Assembly (NCBI RefSeq): GCF_949987535.1
Contig: NW_026645848.1
Coordinates: 124,001 to 188,000 of the forward strand
Direction: 5' to 3'
DNA length: 64,000 nt
Source: Balaenoptera acutorostrata
Taxonomy: Eukaryota; Chordata; Mammalia; Artiodactyla; Balaenopteridae
Both the position numbers and the translations under genes were made by a program. Every line of letters begins with the position of its first letter. Within the stretch, counting starts at the first letter, position 1. Positions 36,379 through 49,942 of this stretch are shown piece after piece. A model generated the notes under the pieces. The model ran no database searches and was not told the DNA's origin. It saw only the letters and a program-made list of their open reading frames with translations.

Positions 36379-39307
36379 GTTCCTTAAAACACTAGTGTTT
36401 AGGAAATCTATTGGAGGCAGAAGCCGTCAAGGGTAGCTTAGGTTTAGGGTTAGGGTTAGGGTGAGGGTTAGGGTACGGCTTAGGGTACGGGTTCGGGGAG
36501 GGGTTCGGGTAGGGCGTAGGGTATGTGTTAGGGTTAGGGTTAGGGCTAGGGTTAGGGTTAGGGCTCGGTTTAGGGTACGGGTTAGGATTAGGGTACGCGT
36601 TAGTGTTAGGGTAGGGGTTAGGGTTAGGGTACGCATTAGGGTGAGGGTAGTTATTAAACCTATCCCACTCTCTAGATACCCCTTAGCACTTAAAGGAATA
36701 TTATTTGGGGGTCCAGCCATGGAGAAGAGTTTAGACACGAGGAGAATATAAGGAACACACCCATTATCAAGAAATCACATTAGGATTCTCTTTTTAACCT
36801 GTTCCTTAAAACACTAGTGCTTAGGAAATCTATTGGAGGCAGAAGCAGTCAAGGGTAGCTTAGGGTTAGGGTTAGGGTTAGGGTGAGGGTTAGGGTATGG
36901 CTTAGGGTACGGGTTCGGGGAGGGGTTCGGTTAGGGCGTAGGGTATGGGTTAGGGTTAGGGTTAGTGTTAGGGTTAGGGCTCGGTTTAGGGTACGGGTTA
37001 GGATTAGGGTACGCGTTAGTGTTAGGGTAGGTGTTAGGGTTAGGGTACGCGATAGGGTGAGGTTAGTTATTAAACCTATCCCACTCTCTAGATACCCGTT
37101 AGCACGTAAAGGAATATTATTTGGGGGTCCAGCCATGGAGAAGAGTTTAGACACGAGGAGAAGATAAGGAACACACCCATTATCAAGAAATCACATTAGG
37201 ATTCTCTTTTTAACCTGTTCCTTAAAACACTAGTGCTTAGGAAATCTATTGGAGGCAGAAGCCGTCAAGGGTAGCTTAGGTTTAGGGTTAGGGTTAGGGT
37301 GAGGGTTAGGGTACGGCTTAGGGTATGGGTTCGGGGAGGGGTTCGGGTAGGGCGTAGGGTATGGGTTAAGGTTAGGGTTAGGGCTAGGGTTAGGGTTAGG
37401 GCTCGGTTTAGGGTACGGGTTAGGATTAGGGTACGCGTTAGTGTTAGGGTAGGGGTTCGGGTTAGGGTACGCGTTAGGGTGAGGGTAGTTATTAAACCTA
37501 TCCCACTCTCTAGATACCCCTTAGCACTTAAAGGAATATTATTTGGGGGTCCAGCCATGGAGAAGAGTTTAGACACGAGGAGAATATAAGGAACACACCC
37601 ATTATCAAGAAATCACATTAGGATTCTCTTTTTAACCTGTTCCTTAAAACACTAGTGCTTAGGAAATCTATTGGAGGCAGAAGCAGTCAAGGGTAGCTTA
37701 GGGTTAGGGTTAGGGTTAGGGTGAGGGTTAGGGTATGGCTTAGGGTACAGGTTCGGGGAGGGGTTCGGGTAGGGCGTAGGGTATGGGTTAGGGTTAGGGT
37801 TAGGGTTAGTGTTAGGGTTAGGGCTCGGTTTAGGGTACGGGTTAGGATTAGGGTACGCGTTAGTGTTAGGGTAGGTGTTAGGGTTAGGGTACGCGATAGG
37901 GTGAGGTTAGTTATTAAACCTATCCCACTCTCTAGATACCCGTTAGCACGTAAAGGAATATTATTTGGGGGTCCAGCCATGGAGAAGAGTTTAGACAATA
38001 GGAGAAGATAAGGAACACACCCATTATCAAGAAATCACATTAGGATTCTCTTTTTAACCTGTTCCTTAAAACACTAGTGCTTAGGAAATCTATTGGAGGC
38101 AGTAGCAGTCAAGGGTAGCTTAGGATTAGGGTTAGGGTTAGGGTGAGGGTTAGGGTATGGCTTAGGGTACGGGTTCGGGGAGGTGTTCGGGTAGGGCGTA
38201 GGGTATGGGTTAGGGTTAGGGTTAGGGTTAGTGTTAGGGTTAGGGCTCGCTTTAGGGTACGGGTTAGGATTAGGGTACGTGTTAGGGTTAGGGTAGGGGT
38301 TAGGGTTAGGGTACGCGTTAGGGTGGGTGTAGTTATTAAACCTATCACACTCTCTAGATACCCCTTAGCACGTAAAGGAATATTATTTGGGGGTCCAGCC
38401 ATGGAGAAGAGTTTAGACACGAGGAGAAGATAAGGAACACACCCATTATCAAGAAATCACATTAGGATTCTCTTTTTAACCAGTTCCTTAAAACACTAGT
38501 GCTTAGGAAATCTATTGGAGGCAGAAGCCGTCAAGGGAAGCTTAGGGTTAGGGTTAGGGTTAGGGTGAGGGTTAGGGTACGGCTTACGATAAGGGTTCGG
38601 GGAGGGGTTCGGTTAGGGCGTAGGGTATGGGTTAGGGTTAGGGTTAGGGCTAGTGTTAGGGTTAGGGCTCGGTTTAGGGTACGGGTTAGGATTAGGGTAT
38701 GCGTTAGGGTTAGGGTAGGGGTTAGGGTTAGGGTACGCGTTAGGGTGAGGGTAGTTTTTAAACCTATCCCACTCTCTAGATACCCCTTAGCACGTAAAGG
38801 AATATTATTTGGGGGTCCAGCCATGGAGAAGAGTTTAGACACGAGGAGAAGATAAGGAACACACCCATTATAAATAAATCACATTAGAATTCTCTTTTTA
38901 ACCTGTTCCTTAAATCACTAGTGCTTAGGAAATCTTTTGGAGGCAGAAGCCGTCAAGGGTAGCTTAGGGTTAGGGTTAGGGTTAGGGTGAGGGTTAGGGT
39001 ACGGCTTACGATAAGGGTTCGGGGAGGGGTTCGGGTAGGGCGTAGGATATGGGTTAGGGTTAGGGTTAGGGTTAGTGTTAGGGTTAGGGCTCGGTTTAGG
39101 GTACAGGTTAGGATTAGGGTACGTGTTAGGGTTAGTGTACGTGTTAGGGTCAGGGTAGTTATTAAACCTATTCCACTCTCTAGATACCCCTTAGCACGTA
39201 CAGGAATATTATTGGGGGTCCAGCCATGGAGAAGAGTTTAGACACTAGGAGAAGATAAGGAACACACCCATTATCACGAAATCACATTAGGATTCTCTTT
39301 TTAACCT
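36379..39307 (+). repeat. Degraded third HOR start: monomers 88-94
   Basis: Monomers start at 36379, 36801, 37217, 37639, 38061, 38483 and 38905 (422, 416, 422, 422, 422, 422 and 403 bp). The first matches the first monomer of the 6319-bp unit. The second is 416 instead of 404 bp, and the third has GCACTTAAAGG. Three monomers (37639, 38061, 38483) without partners then intervene before a short-subfamily monomer (38905) and a 524-bp monomer. The third pass was therefore rearranged by insertion of about three monomers. Confidence 0.8.
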
Positions 39308-39831
39308 GTTCCTTAAAACACTAGTGCTTAGGAAATCTATTGGAGGCAGAAGCAGTCAAGGGTAGCTTAGGGTTAGGGTTAGGGTTAGGGTGAGGGTTAG
39401 GGTACGGCTTAGGGCACTGGTTCGGGGAGGTGTTCGGGTAGGGCGTAGGGTATGGGTTAGGGTTAGGGTTAGGGTTAGTGTTAGGGTTAGGGCTCGGTTT
39501 AGGGTACGGGTTAGGATTAGGGTACGTTTTAGGGTTAGTGTACGCGTTAGGGTGAGGGTTAGGGTTAGGGTTAGGGTTAGTGTTAGGGTTAGGGCTCGGT
39601 TTAGGGTATGGGTTAGGATTAGGGTACTCGTTAGGGTTAGGTTAGCGGTTAGGGTTAGGTTACGCGTTAGGGTGAGGGTAGTTATTAAACCTATCCCACT
39701 CTCTAGATACCCCTTAGCACGTAAAGGAATATTATTTGGGGGTCCAGCCATGGAGAAGAGTTTAGACACTAGGAGAAGATAAGGAACACACACATTATCA
39801 CGAAATCACATTAGGATTCTCTTTTTAACCT
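39308..39831 (+). repeat. 524-bp fusion monomer, copy 3
   Basis: Same fusion architecture as at 25392. It lacks the derived changes of the first two copies: GTTAGGGTTAGTG here replaces GTTAGGTTTAGTG, and GATAAGGAACAC replaces GATAAAGAACAC. It has its own GTACGTTTTAGGG. It therefore belongs to the same lineage as the copies at 52474 and 57191. Confidence 0.88.
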
Positions 39832-42800
39832 GTTCCTTAAAACACTAGTGCTTAGGAAATCTATTGGAGGCAGAAGCAGTCAAGGGTAGCTTAGGGTTAG
39901 GGTTAGGGTTAGGGTGAGGGTTAGGGTACGGCTTAGGGTACGGGTTCGGGAAGGGGTTCGGGTACGGCGTAGGGTATGGGTTAGGGTTAGGGTTATTGTT
40001 AGTGTTAGGGTTAGGTCTCGGTTTATGGTATGGGTTAGGATTAGGGTATGCGTTAGGGTTAGGGTAGGGGTTAGGGTTAGGGTACGCGTTACGGTGAGGG
40101 TAGTTATTAAACCTATCCCACTCTCTAGATACCCCTTAGGACGTAAAAGAATATTATTTGGGGGTCCAGCCATGGAGAAGAGTTTAGACACCAGGATAAG
40201 ATAAGGAACACACCCATTATCAAGAAGTCACATTAGGATTCTCTTTTGAACCTGTTTTTTAAAACACTACTGTTTAGGAAATCTATTGCAGGCAGAAGCA
40301 GTCAAGGGTAGCTTAGCATTAGGGTTAGGGTTATGGTACGGCTTAGGGTACGGGTTAGGTGAGGGGTTCGGGTAGGGCGTAGGGTATGGGTTAGGGTTAG
40401 GGTTAGGGTTAGTGTTAGGGTTAGGTCTCGGTTTAGGGTACGGTTTAGGATTAGTGTATGCGTTAGTGTTACGGTAGGGGTTAGGGTTAGGGTACGCATT
40501 AGGGTTAGGGTAGTTATTAAACCTATCCCACTCTGTAGATACCCCTTAGCACGTAAAGGAATATTATTGGGGGTCCAGCCATGGAGAAGAGTTTAGACAC
40601 TAGGAGAAGATAAGGAACACACCCATTATCACGAAATCACATTAGGATTCTCTTTTTAACCTGTTCCTTAAAACACTAGTGCTTAGGAAATCTATTGGAG
40701 GCAGAAGCAGTCAAGGGTAGCTTAGGGTTAGTGTTAGGGTTAGGGTGAGGGTTAGGGTATGGCTTAGGGTACGGGTTCAGGGAGGGGTTCGGGTAGGGCG
40801 TAGGGTATGGGTTAGGGTTAGGGTTAGGGTTAGTGTTAGGGTTAGGGCTCGGTTTAGGGTACGGGTTAGGATTAGGGTACGCGTTAGGGTTAGGGTAGGG
40901 GTTAGGGTTAGGGTACGCGATAGGGTGAGGGTAGTTATTAAACCTATCACACTCTCTAGATACCCCTTAGCACATAAAGGAATATTATTTGGGGGTCCAT
41001 CCATGGAGAAGAGTTTAGACACGAGGAGAAGATAAGGAACACACCCATTATCAAGAAATCACATTAGGATTCTCTTTTTAACCAGTTCCTTAAAACACTA
41101 GTGCTTAGGAAATCTATTGGAGGCAGAAGCCGTCAAGGGTAGCTTAGGGTTAGGGTTAGGGTTAGGGTGAGGGTTAGGGTACGGCTTAGGGCACGGGTTC
41201 GGTGAGGGGTTCGGGTAGGGCGTAGGGTATGGGTTAGGGTTAGGGTTAGGGTTAGTGTTAGGGTTAGGGCTCGGTTTAGGGTACGGGTTAGGATTAGGGT
41301 ACGTGTTAGGGTTAGTGTACGCGTTAGGGTGAGGGTTGTTATTAAACCTATTCCACTCTCTAGATACCCCTTAGCACGTACAGGAATATTATTGGGGGTC
41401 CAGCCATGGAGAAGAGTTTAGACACTAGGAGAAGATAAGGAACACACCCATTATCACGAAATCACATTAGGATTCTCTTTTTAACCTGTTCCTTAAAACA
41501 CTAGTGCTTAGGAAATCTATTGGAGGCAGAAGCAGTCAAGGGTAGCTTAGGGTTAGTGTTAGGGTTAGGGTGAGGGTTAAGGTATGGCTTAGGGTACGGG
41601 TTCAGGGAGGGGTTCGGGTAGGGCGTAGGGTATGGGTTAGGGTTAGGGTTAGGGTTAGTGTTAGGGTTAGGGCTCGGTTTAGGGTACGGGTTAGGATTAG
41701 GGTACGCGTTAGGGTTAGGGTAGGGGTTAGGGTTAGGGTACGCGTTAGGGTGGGGGTAGTTATTAAACCTATCAAACTCTCTAGATACCCCTTAGCACGT
41801 AAAAGAATATTATTTGGGGGTCCAGCCTTGGAGAAGAGTTTAGACACGAGGAGAATATAAGGAACACACCCATTATCAAGAAATCACATTAGGATTCTCT
41901 TTTTAACCTGTTACTTAAAACACTAGTGCTTAGGAAATCTATTGGAGGCAGAAGCAGTCAAGGGTAGCTTAGGGTTAGGGTTAGGGTTAGGGTTAGGGTG
42001 AGGGTTAGGGTATGGCTTAGGGTACGGGTTCGGGGAGGGGTTCGGGTAGGGCGTAGGGTATGGGTTAGGGTTATGGTTAGGGTTAGTGTTAGGGTTAGGG
42101 CTCGGTATAGGGTACGGGTTAGGATTAGGGTACGCGTTAGTGTTAGGGTAGGTGTTAGGGTTAGGGTACGTGATAGGGTGAGGTTAGTTATTAAACCTAT
42201 CCCACTCTCTAGATACCCCTTAGCACGTAAAGGAATATTATTTGGGGGTCCAGCCATGGAGAAGAGTTTAGACACTAGGAGAAGATAAGGAACACACCCA
42301 TTATCAAGAAATCACATTAGGATTCTCTTTTTAACCTGTTCCTTAAAACACTAGTGCTTAGGAAATCTATTGGAGACAGAAGCAGTCAAGGGTAGCTTAG
42401 GGTTAGGGTTAGGGTTAGGGTGAGGGTTAGGGTACGGCTTAGGGTACGGGTTCGGGGAGGGGTTCGGGTAGGGCGTAGGGTATGGGTTAGGGTTAGGGTT
42501 CGGCTAGGGTTAGGGTTAGGGCTCGGTTTAGGGTACGGGTTAGGATTAGGGTACGCGTTAGTGTTAGGGTAGGTGTTAGGGTTAGGGTACGTGATAGGGT
42601 GAGGTTAGTTATTAAACCTATCCGACTCTCTAGATACCCCTTAGCACGTAAAGGAATATTATTTGGGGGTCCAGCCATGGAGAAGAGTTTAGACACTAGG
42701 AGAAGATAAGGAACACACCCATTATCAAGAAATCACATTAGGATTCTCTTTTTAACCTGTTCCTTAAAACACTAGTGCTTAGGAAATCTATTGGAGGCAG

Positions 42801-43180
42801 AAGCAGTCAAGGGTAGCTTAGGGTTAGGGTTAGGGTTAGGGTGAGGGTTAGGGTATGGCTTAGGGTACGGGTTCGGGGAGGGGTTCGGGTAGGGCCTAGG
42901 GTATGGGTTAGGGTTAGGGTTAGGGTTAGTGTTAGGGTTAGGGCTCGGTTTAGGGTACGGGTTAGGATTAGGGTACGCGTTAGGGTTAGGGTAGGGTTTA
43001 GGGTTAGGGTACGCGTTAGGGTGGGGGTAGTTATTAAACCTATCACACTCTCTAGATACCCCTTAGCACGTAAAGGAATATTATTTGGGGGTCCAGCCAT
43101 GGAGAAGAGTTTAGACACGAGGAGAAGATAAGGAACACACCCATTATCAAGAAATCACATTAGGATTCTCTTTTTAACCT
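39308..43180 (+). repeat. 3873-bp block, copy 1
   Basis: This block has nine monomers starting at 39308, 39832, 40254, 40663, 41085, 41488, 41910, 42338 and 42759, with lengths 524, 422, 409, 422, 403, 422, 428, 421 and 422 bp. The first six correspond to monomers 5-10 of the 6319-bp HOR, but without its private marks (GGAGGCAG where that has GGATGCAG). The seventh has one TTAGGG fewer (428 against 434), and the 422-bp monomer that follows in the HOR is absent. The same series recurs 13166 bp downstream. Confidence 0.88.
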
Positions 43181-46100
43181 GTTCCTTAAAACACTAGTGC
43201 TTAGGAAATCTATTGGAGGCAGAAGCAGTCAAGGGTAGCTTAGGGTTAGGGTTAGGGTTAGGGTGAGGGTTAGGGTATGGCTTAGGGTACGGGTTCGGGG
43301 AGGGGTTCGGGTAGGGCGTAGGGTATGGGTTAGGGTTAGGGTTAGGGTTAGTGTTAGGTTTAGGGCTCGGTTTAGGGTACGGGTTAGGATTAGGGTACGC
43401 GTTAGTGTTAGGGTAGGTGTTAGGGTTAGGGTATGCGATAGGGTGAGGTTAGTTATTAAACCTATCCCACTCTCTAGATACCCGTTAGCACGTAAAGGAA
43501 TATTATTTGGGGGTCCAGCCATGGAGAAGAGTTTAGACAATAGGAGAAGATAAGGAACACACCCATTATCAAGAAATCACATTAGGATTCTCTTTTTAAC
43601 CTGTTCCTTAAAACACTAGTGCTTAGGAAATCTATTGGAGGCAGAAGCAGTCAAGGGTAGCTTAGGGTTAGGGTTAGGGTTAGGGTGAGGGTTAGGGTAT
43701 GGCTTAGGGTACGGGTTCGGGGAGGGGTTCGGGTAGTGCGTAGGGTATGGGTTAGGATTAGCGTTAGGGTTAGTGTTAGGGTTAGGGCTCGGTTTAGGGT
43801 ACGGGTTAGGATTAGGTACGTGTTAGGGTTAGGGTAGGGGTTAGGGTTAGGGTACGCGTTAGGGTGGGTGTAGTTATTAAACCTATCACACTCTCTAGAT
43901 ACCCCTTAGCACGTAAAGGAATATTATTTGGGGGTCCAGCCATGGAGAAGAGTTTAGACACGAGGAGAAGATAAGGAACACACCCATTATCAAGAAATCA
44001 CATTAGGATTCTGTTTTTAACCAGTTCCTTAAAACACTAGTGCTTAGGAAATCTATTGGAGGCAGAAGCCGTCAAGGGTAGCTTAGGGTTAGGGTTAGGG
44101 TTAGGGTGAGGGTTAGGGTACGGCTTAGGGTACGGGTTCGGGGAGGGGTTCGGGTAGGGCGTAGGGTATGGGTTAGGGTTAGGGTTAGGGTTAGTGTTAG
44201 GTTTAGGGCTCGGTTTAGGGTACGGGTTAGGATTAGGGTACGCGTTAGTGTTAGGGTAGGTGTTAGGGTTAGGGTACGCGATAGGGTGAGGTTAGTTATT
44301 AAACCTATCCCACTCTCTAGATACCCGTTAGCACGTAAAGGAATATTATTTGGGGGTCCAGCCATGGAGAAGAGTTTAGACAATAGGAGAAGATAAGGAA
44401 CACACCCATTATCAAGAAATCACATTAGGATTCTCTTTTTAACCTGTTCCTTAAAACACTAGTGCTTAGGAAATCTATTGGAGGCAGAAGCAGTCAAGGG
44501 TAGCTTAGGGTTAGGGTTAGGGTTAGGGTTAGGGTTAGGGTGAGGGTTAGGGTATGGCTTAGGGTACGGGTTCGGGGAGGGGTTCGGGTAGGGCGTAGGG
44601 TATGGGTTAGGGTTATGGTTAGGGTTAGTGTTAGGGTTAGGGCTCGGTTTAGGGTACGGGTTAGGATTAGGGTACGCGTTAGTGTTAGGGTAGGTGTTAG
44701 GGTTAGGGTACGTGATAGGGTGAGGTTAGTTATTAAACCTATCCCACTCTCTAGATACCCCTTAGCACGTAAAGGAATATTATTTGGGGGTCCAGCCATG
44801 GAGAAGAGTTTAGACACTAGGAGAAGATAAGGAACACACCCATTATCAAGAAATCACATTAGGATTCTCTTTTTAACCTGTTCCTTAAAACACTAGTGCT
44901 TAGGAAATCTATTGGAGGCAGAAGCAGTCAAGGGTAGCTTAGGGTTAGGGTTAGGGTTAGGGTGAGGGTTAGGGTATGGCTTAGGGTACGGGTTCGGGGA
45001 GGGGTTCGGGTAGGGCCTAGGGTATGGGTTAGGGTTAGGGTTAGGGTTAGTGTTAGGGTTAGGGCTCGGTTTAGGGTACGGGTTAGGATTAGGGTACGCG
45101 TTAGGGTTAGGGTAGGGGTTAGGGTTAGGGTACGCATTAGGGTGGGGGTAGTTATTAAACCTATCACACTCTCTAGATACCCCTTAGCACGTAAAGGAAT
45201 ATAATTTGGGGGTCCAGCCATGGAGAAGAGTTTAGACACGAGGAGAAGATAAGGAACACACCCATTATCAAGAAATCACATTAGGATTCTCTTTTTAACC
45301 TGTTCCTTAAAACACTAGTGCTTAGGAAATCTATTGGAGGCAGAAGCAGTCAAGGGTAGCTTAGGGTTAGGGTTAGGGTTAGGGTGAGGGTTAGGGTACG
45401 GCTTAGGGTACGGGTTCGGGGAGGGGTTCGGGTAGGGCGTAGGGTTTGGGTTAGGGTTAGGGTTAGGGCTAGTGTTAGGGTTAGGGCTCGGTTTAGGGTA
45501 CGGGTTAGGATTAGGGTACGCGTTAGGGTTAGGGTAGGGGTTAGGGTTAGGGTACGCGTTAGGGTGAGGGTAGTTATTAAACCTATCACACTCTCTAGAT
45601 ACCCCTTAGCACGTAAAGGAATATTATTTCTGGGTCCAGCCATGGAGAAGAGTTTAGACACGAGGAGAAGATAAGGAACACACCCATTATCAAGAAATCA
45701 CATTAGGATTCTCTTTTTAACCTGTTCCTTAAAACACTAGTGCTTAGGAAATCTATTGGAGGCAGAAGCAGTCAAGAGTAGCTTAGGGTTAGTGTTAGGG
45801 TTAGGGTGAGGGCTAGGGTATGGCTTAGGGTACGGGTTCGGGGAGGGGTTCGGGTAGGGCGTAGGGTATGGGTTAGGGTTAGGGTTAGGGCTAGGGTTAG
45901 GGTTAGGGCTCGGTTTAGGGTACGGGTTAGGATTAGGGTACGCGTTAGTGTTAGGGTAGGGGTTAGGGTTAGGGTACGCGTTAGGGTGAGGGTAGTTATT
46001 AAACCTATCCCACTCTCTAGATACCCCTTAGCACTTAAAGGAATATTATTTGTGGGTCCGGCCATGGAGAAGAGTTTAGACACGAGGAGAATATAAGGAA

Positions 46101-48677
46101 CACACCCATTATCAAGAAATCACATTAGGATTCTCTTTTTAACCTGTTCCTTAAAACACTAGTGCTTAGGAAATCTATTGGAGGCAGAAGCAGTCAAGGG
46201 TAGCTTAGGGTTAGGGTTAGGGTTAGGGTGAGGGTTAGGGTATGGCGTAGGGTACGGGTTCGGGGAGGGGTTCGGGTAGGGCGTAGGGTATGGGTTAGGG
46301 TTAGGGTTAGGGTTAGTGTTAGGTTTAGGGCCTGGTTTAGGGTACGGGTTAGGATTAGGGTACGCGTTAGTGTTAGGGTAGGTGTTAGGGTTAGGGTACG
46401 CGATAGGGTGAGGTTAGTTATTAAACCTATCCCACTCTCTAGATACCCGTTAGCACGTAAAGGAATATTATTTGGGGGTCCAGCCATGGAGAAGAGTTTA
46501 GACAATAGGAGAAGATAAGGAACACACCCATTATCAAGAAATCACATTAGGATTCTCTTTTTAACCTGTTCCTTAAAACACTAGTGCTTAGGAAATGTAT
46601 TGGAGGCAGAAGCAGTCAAGGGTAGCTTAGGGTTAGGGTTAGGGTTAGGGTGAGGGTTAGGGTATGGCTTAGGGTACGGGTTCGGGGAGGGGTTCGGGTA
46701 GTGCGTAGGGTATGGGTTAGGATTAGCGTTAGGGTTAGTGTTAGGGTTAGGGCTCGGTTTAGGGTACGGGTTAGGATTAGGGTACGGGTTAGGGTTAGGG
46801 TAGGTGTTAGGGTTAGGGTACGCGTTAGGGTGGGTGTAGTTATTAAACCTATCACACTCTCTAGATACCCCTTAGCACGTAAAGGAATATTATTTGGGGG
46901 TCCAGCCATGGAGAAGAGTTTAGACACGAGGAGAAGATAAGGAACACACCCATTATCAAGAAATCACATTAGGATTCTGTTTTTAACCAGTTCCTTAAAA
47001 CACTAGTGCTTAGGAAATCTATTGGAGGCAGAAGCCGTCAAGGGTAGCTTAGGGTTAGGGTTAGGGTTAGGGTGAGGGTTAGGGTACGGCTTACGATAAG
47101 GGTTCGGGGAGGGGTTCGGGTAGGGCGTAGGGTATGGGTTAGGGTTAGGGTTAGGGTTAGTGTTAGGATTAGGGCTCGGTTTAGGGTACGGGTTAGTATT
47201 AGGGTACGCGTTAGGGTTAGGGTAGGGGTTAGGGTTAGGGTACGCGATAGGGTGAGGGTAGTTATTAAACCTATCACACTCTCTAGATACCCCTTAGCAC
47301 ATAAAGGAATATTATTTGGGGGTCCATCCATGGAGAAGAGTTTAGACACGAGGAGAAGATAAGGAACACACCCATTATCAAGAAATCACATTAGGATTCT
47401 CTTTTTAACATGTTCCTTAAAACACTAGTGCTTAGGAAATCTATTGGAGGCAGAAGCCGTCAAGGGTAGCTTAGGGTTAGGGTTAGGGTTAGGGTGAGGG
47501 TTAGGGTATGGCTTAGGGCACGGGTTCGGGGAGGGGTTCGGGTAGGGCGTAGGGTATGGGTTAGGGTTATGGTTAGGGTTAGTGTTAGGGTTAGGGCTCG
47601 GTTTAGGGTACGGGTTAGGATTAGGGTACGCGTTAGTGTTAGGGTAGGTGTTAGGGTTAGGGTACGCGATAGGGTGAGGTTAGTTATTAAACCTATCCCA
47701 CTCTCTAGATACCCCTTAGCACGTAAAGGAATATTATTTGGGGGTCCAGCCATGGAGAAGAGTTTAGACACTAGGAGAAGATAAGGAACACACCCATTAT
47801 CAAGAAATCACATTAGGATTCTCTTTTTAACCTGTTCCTTAAAACACTAGTGCTTAGGAAATCTATTGGAGGCAGAAGCAGTCAAGGGTAGCTTAGGGTT
47901 AGGGTTAGGGTTAGGGTGAGGGTTAGGGTATGGCTTAGGGTACGGGTTCGGGGAGGGGTTCGGGTAGGGCGTAGGGTATGGGTTAAGGTTAGGGTTAGGG
48001 TTAGTATTAGGGTTAGGGCTCGGTTTAGGGTACGGGTTAGGATTAGGGTACGCGTTAGGGTTAGGGTAGGGGTTAGGGTTAGGGTACGCGTTAGGGTTGG
48101 GGTAGTTATTAAACCTATCACACTCTCTACATACCCCTTAGCACGTAAAGGAATATTATTTGGGGGTCCAGCCATGGAGAAGAGTTTAGACACGAGGAGA
48201 AGATAAGGAACACACCCATTATCAAGAAATCACATTAGGATTCTCTTTTTAACCTGTTCCTTAAAACACTAGTGCTTAGGAAATATATTGGAGGCAGAAG
48301 CAGTCAAGGGTAGCTTAGGGTTAGGGTTAGGGTTAGGGTGAGGGTTAGGGTACGGCTTAGGGTACGGGTTCGGGGAGGGGTTCGGGTAGGGCGTAGGGTA
48401 TGGGTTAGGGTTAGGGTTAGGGCTAGTGTTAGGGTTAGGGCTCGGTTTAGGGTACGGGTTAGGATTAGGGTACGCGTTAGGGTTAGGGTAGGGGTTAGGG
48501 TTAGGGTACGCGTTAGGGTGAGGGTAGTTATTAAACCTATCACACTCTCTAGATACCCCTTAGCACGTAAAGGAATATTATTTGGGGGTCCAGCCATGGA
48601 GAAGAGTTTAGACACGAGGAGAAGATAAGGAACACACCCATTATCAAGAAATCACATTAGGATTCTCTTTTTAACCT
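43181..48677 (+). repeat. Block: monomers 104-116
   Basis: Monomers start at 43181, 43603 (421 bp), 44024, 44446 (434 bp), 44880, 45302, 45724, 46146, 46568, 46990, 47412, 47834 and 48256; the rest are 422 bp. The part up to about 46513 is repeated at 59824-64000. Monomers 46568, 46990 and 47412 are repeated as 51208, 51630 and 52052, 4640 bp downstream, sharing GGGTAGTGCG, GATTAGCGTTAGGG and TTAGTATTAGGG. Monomer 46146 has relatives at 49521, 50786 and 63633 marked by TATGGCGTAGGG and GGGCCTGG. Confidence 0.85.
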
Positions 48678-49942
48678 GTTCCTTAAAACACTAGTGCTTA
48701 GGAAATCTATTGGAGGCAGAAGCAGTCAAGAGTTGCTTAGGGTTAGGGTTAGGGTTAGGGTGAGGGCTAGGGTATGGCTTAGGGTACGGGTTCGGGGAGG
48801 GGTTCGGGTAGGGCATAGGGTATGGTTTAGGGTTAGGGTTAGGGTTAGTGTTAGGGTTAGGGCTCGGTTTAGGTACGGGTTAGGATTAGGGAACACGTTA
48901 GGGTTAGGGTAGGGGTTAGGGTTAGGGTACGTGTTAGGGTGAGGGTAGTTATTAAACCTATCACACTCTCTAGATACCCCTTAGCACATAAAGGAATATT
49001 ATTTGGGGGTCCAGCCATGGAGAAGAGTTTAGACACGAGGAGAAGATAAGGAACACACCCATTATCAAGAAATCACATTAGGATTCTCTTTTTAACCTGT
49101 TCCTTAAAACACTAGTGCTTAGGAAATCTATTGGAGGCAGAAGCCGTCAAGGGTAGCTTAGGTTTAGGGTTAGGGTTAGGGTGAGGGTTAGGGTACGGCT
49201 TAGGGTACGGGTTCGGGGAGGGGTTCGGGTAGGGCGTAGGGTAGGGGTTAGGGTTAGGGTTAGGGTTAGTGTTAGGGTTAGGGCTCGGTTTAGGGTACGG
49301 GTTAGGATTAGGGTACGCGTTAGTGTTAGGGTAGGGGTTAGGGTTAGGGTACGCGTTAGGGTGAGGGTAGTTATTAAACCTATCCCACTCTCTAGATACC
49401 CCTTAGCACTTAAAGGAATATTATTTGGGGGTCCGGCCATGGAGAAGAGTTTAGAAACGAGGAGAATATAAGGAACACACCCATTATCAAGAAATCACAT
49501 TAGGATTCTCTTTTTAACCTGTTCCTTAAAACACTAGTGCTTAGGAAATCTATTGGAGGCAGAAGCAGTCAAGGGTAGCTTAGGGTTAGGGTTAGGGTTA
49601 GGGTGAGGGTTAGGGTATGGCGTAGGGTACGGGTTCGGGGAGGGGTTCGGGTAGGGCGTAGGGTATGGGTTAGGGTTAGGGTTAGGGTTAGTGTTAGGTT
49701 TAGGGCCTGGTTTAGGGTACGGGTTAGGATTAGGGTACGCGTTAGTGTTAGGGTAGGTGTTAGGGTTAGGGTACGCGATAGGGTGAGGTTAGTTATTAAA
49801 CCTATCCCACTCTCTAGATACCCGTTAGCACGTAAAGGAATATTATTTGGGGGTCCAGCCATGGAGAAGAGTTTAGACAATAGGAGAAGATAAGGAACAC
49901 ACCCATTATCAAGAAATCACATTAGGATTCTCTTTTTAACCT
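48678..49942 (+). repeat. 1265-bp trimer, copy 1
   Basis: Monomers start at 48678 (421 bp), 49099 and 49521 (422 bp each). The set repeats immediately at 49943. Shared marks are CAAGAGTTGC, GGTTTAGGTACGG (one base short), GGGAACACG, GGTCCGGCC and GGGCCTGG. Confidence 0.9.
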
